A stretch of 6,536 nt of DNA from an uncultured Sphingomonas sp. GTDB taxonomy: Bacteria; Pseudomonadota; Alphaproteobacteria; Sphingomonadales; Sphingomonadaceae. The stretch lies in assembly GCA_934555855.1 (NCBI GenBank), contig CAKTFL010000132.1, positions 1 to 6,536 on the forward strand, read 5' to 3'. Every line of letters starts with the position of its first letter. The first letter of the stretch is position 1. Of the stretch, positions 1-6,536 are shown one piece after another. The notes beneath the pieces are model-generated. The model had not been told where the DNA came from. It did no database searches and saw only the letters and a list, made by a program, of their open reading frames with translations. Both the position numbers and the translations under genes were made by a program.

Positions 1-2368
1 TGGTGCCTACTTCGCCGTCGAAGGTCATCAGCCCGCGCGCGGCGAGTTGCTGTGCCGCGCCGCGCGCCAACCCGTCCTCAGGCACCATCGCCAGGAACGG
101 CGTGCCGGCCAATGCGGCGTCGATGATTTCCGGCGGGATCTCACCGACTGCGACGATCGTGCCTTGACCGCGACGTGGGCGGATTTCGAGCCCGGTCTGT
201 TCACCGACCTGACGTCGTGCGATCTCGTCAGCCTTCAACCCCGATGACACGAGCAGGTCGTAGCGGCGGCCAGGGACGAACTCCTCGACCGTGACGCCGG
301 GGATCGCCGCCAGTTGGTCGTGAAACGAGACGGCGATGCGTGCCGCGCCGATCCGCACGCGACGTGGCAGCAGTGGCGCTTTGGCAGTCACCCAGATGTC
401 GCGTCGGAACGCCGCCTGTGGCTGGCCGTCCAGATCGACCTCGATCTGGTGCAGACCCGGCTGCGCCAGCGGGGGCGTCATCACATTCTCGGCTAGCAGG
501 TAGCTGAACTGATCCGGGGTTTGCTCCGGCGCATCGAAACTGCGGATACGAGTGCGACGCCCGGCGGGGTCGACCGCTGACACGGCGATGCGCCCGGAAC
601 AGGCGCGACCGGTATCGTTGAACAGGTAGATGTCGAGCGGTGCGAACTCGCCGATTGTATAGGCAAGGCGACGCTGCTTGGCGATCGCGCGGATCGGCAG
701 CAGGCTGCTCCGGATGTGCGCCGGATCACCTTTGGGCACGCGGAAATTGTCGACAACACCGGCGTGATTGTCGATCGCGGTTGATTCCCAGCCCGCAATG
801 CAGGCGATATCCACATCGTCACCGATGCGGATATTCTCGAAATAGTTTTGCCAGGCATCGAACTGCTTGCAACCGAGCGACCGGTATAGCGCGTCGGGGT
901 CCGGAAAAGCGGCTTCGAAGCCCCATTTCCGCAGGAACGCGGCGGTGCCGTGATGGATGGCCTCGTGATCCGACCTGTCATAGGACCGCCCGGTCGTACC
1001 GCGGGCGATATCCTGCAGCATACGGCCGTGATGATCGGGTGCGGCGGTTGCCTCCATCTCGCCGAACGCGACAATGAATTCCTTGCCGGTCTTGCGGTGG
1101 ATGTAGTCGTCCTTGGCCTTGTAGCACCGGTCGTACCACTGGTCGCTGGCGCCTTGGTGCGCGACCCACCAGCCGCCCTCCTTGTCGGTCTGCGACGTAT
1201 AGTACCGGTCGTCATAGGGCAGATACATCGCCTGCGCATCGCCGCGGATGACATAGCCATCGTTCAGCACCACTGCCCGGCTCGGGTCCTCGCGGTGCAT
1301 CGCCAGCAGGATGGCCTGGACATCGGGATTGTCGAGATCGGCGTTGATCTCGTTCTGCAGGGTATAATGCGCCAGCGATGGGTGCGACCGGAAGGTTCGC
1401 ACCATCGTCAGGCATTTCTCCCACATGTAATCGCGGGCGAACTGGTCGGCGGCCGCTAGCGACTGGCCCGGGCCATCGGGCTTGCCGATTGCCTGCTTGC
1501 CGCCGCCGGGTTCCAGCACGCGCAGCAGGCCGCCCATCCGGTCCTGCGCATCCATCGCCTCTCGCATCGCCACCTTGCGATGGAAATGCAGGCAGTTGAG
1601 CCCCATCGCGCGCGCAGACTCGACTTCGCGGCGTGCAAGTTCGGGCGTCGGCCACATGCCATTATACGCCCAGTAGCCCCAGGAGATGGCGGAGTAGAGC
1701 TTGATCCGCCGTCCGTTGAACCGCAGCATCGCGTTGCTACCCACGCCTTCGACTGCGAACCAGCGGAAGCCGAAACTCGTATGGCGGGTATCGCCGGCCC
1801 ATTCGACATCAAGCCGGTAGAGCTCGGGCGTGTCGAGATCCCACAGCTTGGCATCGGGCACATCGATGTCGAAGGTGGCACGCGTCACGCCGTCCCGCAT
1901 CTCTGTGCCGGTCAGCGTGATCGTCGCGGCCTGGCGGCGTCCCGCCGCATCGTAGAGCGTGGCGACCGGGGGCGACCGGCGGCGTGTGCCGCCGCGCTGT
2001 TCCAACTCGACATGGGCCGTCACCTTGCGCATGTCGGGCGTGTTTAGCACCCAGGCATCGCGGATGCGGGCGTCCAGCGGATGGATCGTCAGCGACAGCC
2101 CGCGATCAAGCCCGCCAAAGCCATGGGAGCTGAACAGCTTCACCTTGCCCCATTGTATCACCGCGCCATCGCGCCAGTCGAGCTGGCCGCCGGGATTGGT
2201 GATGCGGATCGCCAGTTCGTTGGCAGCGCCAGGCACCATCGCGTCGATCAGGTCGCATTCGAACGGCAGTTCCGCCATGATCGAGTAGCCGACCAGCTTG
2301 CGATTGAGGTACACCTCCGCGCGCAGCCGGGCGCCGCGCAGATCGAGCATTATCCGCTTTCCGCGCGC
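1..2368 (-). pseudogene. Glycoside hydrolase family 2 enzyme, 5'-truncated and running off the left edge
   Basis: The minus frame is open for about 787 codons from roughly 2362 to the left edge, with no stop. Domains in order: the remainder of the N-terminal sugar-binding jelly roll (motif AEVYLNRKLVG, 2320-2288, then NELAIRITNPGG near 2220-2185); an Ig-like middle domain (about 2100-1740, ending SFGFRWFAVEG and FNGRRIKL); a TIM barrel (about 1715-760) with GLNCLHFHRK; then extra beta-rich C-terminal domains. The likely catalytic acid/base is Glu in HYTLQNEIN (1349-1351). The likely nucleophile is Glu in VAFGEMEA (1058-1060), 97 residues later, a normal GH2 spacing. Family members are secreted or periplasmic beta-glycosidases (beta-galactosidase, glucuronidase or mannosidase type); the substrate cannot be read here. 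The signal peptide and roughly the first 100 residues are missing: an in-frame TGA (2387-2389) lies just upstream and receptor sequence takes their place. The first in-frame ATG is at 2348-2350, inside the jelly roll, with only a weak GGAAAG before it. Both catalytic residues survive, so the body looks intact while the 5' end is lost. Confidence 0.85.
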
Positions 2369-2390
2369 GATATTGCGGGGTGTTGGTCAT
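2362..2390 (-). other. Deletion-type junction joining receptor 3' part to GH2 interior
   Basis: Reading the minus strand, receptor-like residues GRNMTNTPQYR end at about 2367. GH2-like residues RGKRIMLDLRGARL begin at about 2365, in a different frame. Between two normal adjacent genes one would expect the last 25-30 receptor codons, a spacer, a ribosome binding site, a signal peptide and about 100 GH2 codons. All of this is missing, so at least about 0.5 kb appears to be lost. The loss is too large for a simple base-calling error. The exact breakpoint cannot be placed without the intact parent sequences; the local sequence is a CG-rich run (CGCGCGCGG). Confidence 0.75.
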
Positions 2391-5300
2391 GTTGCGCCCT
2401 TCCAGCGTCAGCCTTGCCCACTCGGTCACGTTCAGGCCGATCGCGAAATCGACATTGAACTGGTCCTCGTTGTACAGAAAGTCGCCGATGACCAGCGAAT
2501 TGCACGGGTCGCCCGCATTGGTGGTGGTGCCGACCGAACAGGTGCCACTGGCGAGCGGAAACCGGTTGACGTAGCGGGTGCGGTAGGCGCCGGAAACGCG
2601 GGCCGAGAACAGTTCGTCCTCATAATACAGCGTGGCGTTGAACGAGTTCGGCGAAGTGTTGAGGAACGGCCCGTCCGCATAGCTGTTCTGCGCGGTGCTG
2701 CCGCCTGCCTGCGTCGTCGCGAGAACAGTGCCGGTGAGATAGCTCAGGTGGGAATCGATGTGGGTGTAGTTCGCCGTGACGCCCATCCGATCGAATGGCG
2801 CCGGCAGGAAGAAGAAGTCCGACTGGACGTTGACTTCAACGCCCCGGATGGTGCGGCCCAGTGCATCCTGGAACTGGCGCACGCCCCAAACGCCGCCGGC
2901 CTGGGTATAGGCACGCAACGGTTCGTTGGTCATCGATGCGACGATCTGGTCATAGACGGCCGGCTCGAACACTGACGACAGGGGCGCCTCGGCGGCAATC
3001 TGTTGCGGGAAGGAGTTCAGCTTCTTGCTGAACAGTGCAACGCCGATCAGGCCGTTATTGTTGAAATAGCGTTCGAACGACAGATCGAAGTTGGTCGCGC
3101 GGAACGGATTGAGGTTGGGGTTGCCGACCGTCAACGACGGCGCCGCGCCCGAAGTTGCGAGCGCATTGGAGAACGACGTGGTGCCCGGGGTCAGCGAGCC
3201 GAGTTGCGGGCGCGAGATCACCTTGGCAGCGGCGAACCGGACGATGAAGCCATCGGCAACCTCCCAGTTCGCGTTCATCGACGGCAGCCAGTCCCAATAT
3301 TCGTTGCGCGCGGTCACCGGCAGGCCGGCGATGCCGTCGCTGCCACCGATGTTGCCGCTGCCCTCGATCCGGGTGTTGGCGACGCGCATGCCGATATTGC
3401 CGCGCAGCGGTCCACCGAACAGGCTAAGGTCATAATCGACCTGGAGATACCCAGAAGCATCCCGTTCGCTGACGGCATTACGCTGCCGCCCGTCGACCGA
3501 TGCGCGATAGTCGCCCCATTTGTTCACGCAATTGCAGTTGATGCCGAACGCATCAATCATCTTGGCAAGGTCGGGAGTGTAATAGCTGGAGGGGGTGCCT
3601 TCGGAAACCTCCAGACCCGGTCCGAAGCCGACCGTGCGGCCGAGATCGGAGATCTGTAGCCCTGCCTCGGGCAGGGTCGGGTTGATCGCCTCGATCCCTT
3701 GGTTGCGGCGGCCCTGATCGGCGGCATATGCAAATTCCTTGTAGGTGCCGCCGAACTTCAGCGCGATTTCGGGAAGAATTTCGTAGGTGAAGTTGGCCCG
3801 CGCGACGCGGAATTTACTGTCGATCTGCTGCGTAAAGTAGCGGATCGTCGACAGCCCCTTCACCAGTGACCAATTGTTCGGATCGGCCACGTCGAACCCA
3901 GGATTGAAGACCGGCATCCGCGTACCGTCGCGTTCGTCATAGACATAGCCGTCGCGGTCCATCGCGTTGAATTCGGCCAGCAACCCGGTGGACCGGAATT
4001 GTGACTTCGACCAGCCGAGCGTGCCTTCGAACTGGAATCTGTCACTCAGTTCCTGACGCATGTTCAGCGTCACCTGCTTGAAATCGGTGCGGCCGAACTG
4101 CGAATCGGTCGAGCTGCGCCAGTTGACGTCGTCGAGGGCCAGATAATCGGCCTGGCCGGCGCTGTTGACACTGGCGGCGCGGATCTTGGTGTTCGGACGC
4201 CCGATCAACTCGGCATGATAGCCAGTCTGGTTGGCAGTGGGCACGTAGCCCGGCGACAGCGGGTTGTTGTAATAGTCGAACGGATTGAGGTTGTTCGGGT
4301 TCAGGCTGTTGAAATAGCCTGCGAGCGGTGCAGCCCCGACGCCGGAGCCCTGCGCTTCGCCGTTGCAATCGATCGCTGCGCTGGGCACGCAATTGGGATA
4401 AAGTGCGACGCGATCGGCGAAGCCGTTGGTGGTGCCGGCCGGACGCAGGCCACTGGCGCCGGTCTGCAGCACGCGGGCATTGGTGCCGTTTCGGTTGAGG
4501 CCGATGGTGGTGATGCTGGTGCTGTCACTGTCCTGACCGTAGCGCGAGAACACGCCGTCCAGCGTGATGTCGGTACGGTCACTGGGCTGCCACTGTGCGG
4601 TGGCGGTTGCGCCGATGCGCTCATATTGCAGCGACTGACGCCCGATCGAGGGCAGCGCGGGGATGATGGTCGTCGGTGTGATCAGAGGGTAGACGGCCGG
4701 ATCCGACCCGAAGGTGAGGCCGCTGCCTTGGTTGCTTGGACGCGCGAAGCCGAAGGTCGGCGGAGTGACGCCGGCGATCTGGGAGCCGCGATATGCATAT
4801 TCGAACGATCCGTTCGCGCGGCGGTAAGTATCGATCTGCTGTTCCTGTTTCTGGTATGCGCCCGACACCAGAATGTCGAACGTATCGGTTACCCGCACGG
4901 AGGCCAGACCAGTCAGCCGGGGATTCCAGGTGCTGCCGTTCTCACGATATTCGGCATCGGCGCCGATCGCGAAGCGATCGGACGTGTAGGCGAGCGGACG
5001 TCCGGTCGTCAGGTCGATGATCGCGCCGAGCGAACCTTCATCATTCTCCGCGACGACCGTCTAGGTGATCTTGATCCCACCGAAAAGTTCGGAGGCGAAG
5101 GTGTTGAAGTCGAATCCTCGCGACCGGTTGGCGCCGGCATCCGACGAATTGCCACCGGAGATGTTCTGCGCATCGGCGCCGTTCAGGCGCACTGACTGAA
5201 AATCGCCGCCAAGGCCGCGCACGGTGATCGATCGACCCTCGCCATTGTCGCGGTCGATCGAGATGCCCGGCAGACGCTGGATCGACTTGGCCAGGTTGGC

Positions 5301-5750
5301 GTCGGGAAAGTCGGCGATATCCTCCGCCGTGATCGCATCGACGATCTGGTTTGAATTGCGTTTGACGTTCAACGCGTCCCGCAACGAGGCGCGGAAACCG
5401 GTGACGACGATGTCGCCGTCCTCCGCGGTTGCTGGCGATGCGCGGTCCTGAGCAGCCGGTTGGGCAGACGCCGTCGCATCGATCTGTGGAGTGCTCCCGG
5501 GCAAAGCCGCGTCAGATCGGTTCTGGGCGGCGGCTTGAGCTTCGGCGTGAGCGATGGGCAGCAACACTGCCACCGCACTGATGGACGCGATCACGCCAGC
5601 GGACGTCCCGCGTAATCCTGCCTTATACCGGTTCGCGAAATCTTGCCCGATCAGAGTTGAAGGCCGCGCGCCAGGAAGTGTGCGGCTGGACAATCGCTAG
5701 GGGCTTCTGCCGAATACCGGTCCGACCGAACCCAGATAATCCATTCCCAT
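2367..5750 (-). pseudogene. TonB-dependent receptor (Xanthomonas/Caulobacter type) with two in-frame TAG codons and a missing C-terminus
   Basis: This is an outer-membrane, TonB/ExbBD-energised importer. The frame runs 1,128 codons from ATG 5748-5750, chosen because GGGAGGG sits just before it. Codon 18 is TAG (5697-5699). Next come a basic stretch and hydrophobic signal segment (GVIASISAVAVLLPIAHAEA, codons about 52-71), a low-complexity Ala/Gln linker, a TonB-box-like DGDIVVTGF (codons 111-119), then the plug with IADFPDANLAKSIQRLPGIS and ITVRGLGGDFQSVRLNG. Codon 230 is TAG (5061-5063), where relatives have a sense codon between SELFGGIKIT and TVVAENDEGSLGA. The long barrel follows, with LRGNIGMRVANTRIEGSG, a Cys-rich loop INCNCVNKWGDY, and FNVDFAIGLNVTEWARLTLE. 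It ends at GRNMTNTPQYR; the last 25-30 residues, including the final strand ending in an aromatic residue, are absent. The frame then runs out of register through GH2 sequence to a stop at 2106-2108. TTG 5691-5693 and GTG 4896-4898 could start partial products, but none would make a whole receptor. GH2 and the esterase nearby suggest a carbohydrate ligand. Confidence 0.88.
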
Positions 5751-5753
5751 AAT

Positions 5754-5760
5754 CCCTCCC
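5754..5760 (-). promoter_or_regulatory. Strong Shine-Dalgarno for the receptor start
   Basis: The minus strand reads GGGAGGG, then ATT, then ATG (5748-5750). This near-perfect anti-16S match fixes the ATG as the original receptor start, even though a TAG follows at codon 18. The TTG at 5691-5693, which opens the frame after that TAG, has no comparable site. A second in-frame ATG (5742-5744) follows two codons later. Confidence 0.75.
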
Positions 5761-5796
5761 TTGAGACTTGAGCCGCGTCTTTGCCGGCTTCTCTGC

Positions 5797-5810
5797 TGGT
5801 ATCGCTATCA
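5797..5810 (-). promoter_or_regulatory. LacI-family operator-like imperfect palindrome upstream of the receptor
   Basis: The minus strand reads TGATAGCGATACCA, 47 bases ahead of the receptor ATG. Five of seven positions are symmetric around a central CG, the layout typical of operators bound by LacI-family sugar-responsive repressors, which often control TonB-receptor and glycosidase genes in Caulobacter and Sphingomonas relatives. No LacI gene lies in the window. The site is short and imperfect, so chance is possible. I could not assign convincing -35 and -10 boxes around it. Confidence 0.4.
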
Positions 5811-6015
5811 TTGCCGCACTCCGCTATTCCTGAATCTGCATCGACTGAGCCGGATCCCGCAACGATCCAGGCACGACCACGATGACCACGCCTGTGACGT
5901 GGTTGGTGACAGCGGGGCCAGTTGCCCCTGAAAGCTGCCTCCTCGACTGGCTGCACAGGTCGGCCATGTGGGGAGGAAGTTCTTTGTGCTGCGAACAACG
6001 AACAACAGAAGCGGC

Positions 6016-6425
6016 TAGGTAGCGGTCCACATCGCCAGCACTGAGGCCGCCAGGTTCGCGTCGCCAGGTACCTTGTCCGACGTTGCCGTTACGACCGCGG
6101 CAGAGCTGGCACGGGTGGCCCTTCAGTGCGCCTTTCCAACCGCATCGATGGACGACGGCTAACCCATGGTCGACACTTGCCTCATGGGCGTCGTTGGAGG
6201 AGGTGCTCGGCTCGTGCTTGTGGATGCTTCAGACGGCTGGTCAATCTGGGCCGGCAGGCGCGCTCGATCACGGTGCAGGATGGCGCCTATGCGGAACATC
6301 GCCTGCAGGGCGTGATGCTAGACGGTGCCCGGCTGACGACCGCCATGCAGCGTTATGTCGACCGGCCGCCCCTGTCCTTCACGTGGGACCCGCGACTGAG
6401 CGCGGCTGCTACCCGCCGGGCTTGA
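6016..6425 (+). pseudogene. Possible decayed plus-strand gene fragment, unrecognised
   Basis: I do not recognise this protein. Two adjoining plus frames have coding-like composition. One runs from just after a TAG at 6016-6018, gives segments such as SDVAVTTAAELARVALQCAF, meets a TAA at 6160-6162, and continues in the same frame with LMGVVGGGARLVLVDASDGW to about 6235. From about 6240 the coding look moves to another frame, giving ITVQDGAYAEHRLQGVMLDG, and ends at TGA 6423-6425. By eye, about three quarters or more of third codon positions are G or C in both segments. One nonsense and one frameshift would join them into a single remnant. No start codon with a ribosome binding site was found. 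The 3' end overlaps the esterase stop convergently by 17 bases. It may equally be non-coding GC-rich DNA. Confidence 0.2.
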
Positions 6426-6536
6426 TGTTGGGGGCGACGGCGAACAGCAGCCGTTCCTCCCGGCGGGGATCGTTCTCGATCCGGCAGGTCGTGTCGAAGA
6501 TCATCGTGCCGCGGCGCTCCAGATCATAGGTCGGCC
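6409..6536 (-). CDS. Type B carboxylesterase (para-nitrobenzyl esterase-like), C-terminal end only
   Basis: The minus frame entering from the right edge encodes 41 residues before TAG at 6409-6411. The tail PTYDLERRGTMIFD, then CRIENDPRREERLLF, matches the usual end of bacterial type B carboxylesterases: a conserved Tyr-Asp, an Arg then MIFD, and a Asp-Pro followed by Glu-Arg shortly before the terminus. These alpha/beta hydrolases cleave carboxylic esters with a Ser-Glu/Asp-His triad. The triad and start lie outside the window, so activity cannot be judged. The gene points the same way as the receptor and GH2. In such a locus it could remove acyl groups from the imported glycan, which is inference. 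The gap of about 650 bases makes co-transcription with the receptor uncertain. Confidence 0.7.
   Translation of the reverse strand, partial: PTYDLERRGTMIFDTTCRIENDPRREERLLFAVAPNIKPGG

Larger units (their letters stand above)
5751..6408. other. Gap of about 650 bases with no clear intact gene
   Basis: This stretch separates the esterase stop from the receptor start. It holds the receptor ribosome binding site, the operator-like palindrome and three short hairpins: AGCCG/CGGCT at 5771-5789, ACCACG/CGTGGT at 5885-5903 and GGGGC/GCCCC at 5914-5928. None is followed by a T-run on either strand, so none is a convincing intrinsic terminator. A seven-base unit CGAACAA occurs twice in tandem at 5992-6005. 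The minus-strand frames here give unrecognisable, low-complexity or basic translations without ribosome binding sites. The right part may carry a decayed plus-strand gene, listed separately. Confidence 0.6.

Noticed and set aside
493..1260. Minus-strand open frame of 255 codons rich in Arg, Ser, Thr and Pro
   Set aside because: It overlaps the GH2 barrel in a different frame. The GH2 frame carries the catalytic motifs and normal amino-acid composition.
2106..2366. Extension of the receptor frame by 87 codons
   Set aside because: These residues are GH2 DNA read out of frame (RARKADNARSARRP and on), not a real receptor C-terminus.
2298..2975. Plus-strand open frame of 225 codons across the junction
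   Set aside because: It covers the antisense of the receptor 3' part and the junction; its translation is low-complexity and typical of a shadow frame.
3003..3659. Plus-strand open frame of 218 codons
   Set aside because: It is antisense to receptor sequence with clear receptor homology on the minus strand; no ribosome binding site or recognisable product.
4215..5195. Long plus-strand open frame of 326 codons
   Set aside because: It lies antisense to the receptor barrel and plug, and gives an Arg/Val/Ala-rich translation without recognisable domains. It is a shadow of the GC-rich coding strand.
5061..5699. Genetic-code change with TAG as a sense codon
   Set aside because: Not known in sphingomonads. 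The esterase tail appears to end at a TAG at the expected place, and the receptor is also damaged by deletion, so mutation is the simpler explanation.
5992..6005. Tandem CGAACAA repeat
   Set aside because: Only two copies of seven bases; too small to support a functional claim.
5651..6030. Overlapping short minus-strand frames upstream of the receptor
   Set aside because: No ribosome binding sites and no recognisable protein; they overlap each other and the operator and ribosome binding site region.

Overview
The window looks like sphingomonad (Alphaproteobacteria) DNA. It is GC-rich throughout. Its main gene belongs to the large TonB-dependent receptor class (Xanthomonas/Caulobacter type) that is expanded in Sphingomonas and Caulobacter. 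This assignment rests on protein style and composition, not on any database search.

The main genes all lie on the minus strand, so they read from right to left. At the right edge is the last 41 codons of a type B carboxylesterase (6536 to 6409). A gap of about 650 bases follows, which holds no clear intact gene. It contains a LacI-type operator-like palindrome (5797-5810), a strong Shine-Dalgarno (5754-5760), two small hairpins and a possible decayed plus-strand gene (about 6016-6425). Next comes a TonB-dependent receptor (5750 to about 2367) interrupted by two in-frame TAG codons (5697-5699 and 5061-5063) and lacking its last barrel strand. It runs directly into a glycoside hydrolase family 2 enzyme (about 2362 to 1, continuing past the left edge) that has lost its signal peptide and the start of its first domain. 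The two genes meet out of frame near 2362-2390.

An outer-membrane receptor, a GH2 glycosidase and a carboxylesterase, with a LacI-like operator ahead of the receptor, form the usual pattern of a carbohydrate-utilisation locus for an esterified plant-type glycan or glycoside. The receptor would import an oligosaccharide, GH2 would cleave a beta-glycosidic bond and the esterase would remove an ester group. As written, however, the receptor is a pseudogene and GH2 lacks its own start region. The locus is therefore either decaying through nonsense mutations plus a deletion, or affected by sequence or assembly error. The most notable observations are the receptor::GH2 deletion junction and the two amber codons in an otherwise open frame of about 1,128 codons.
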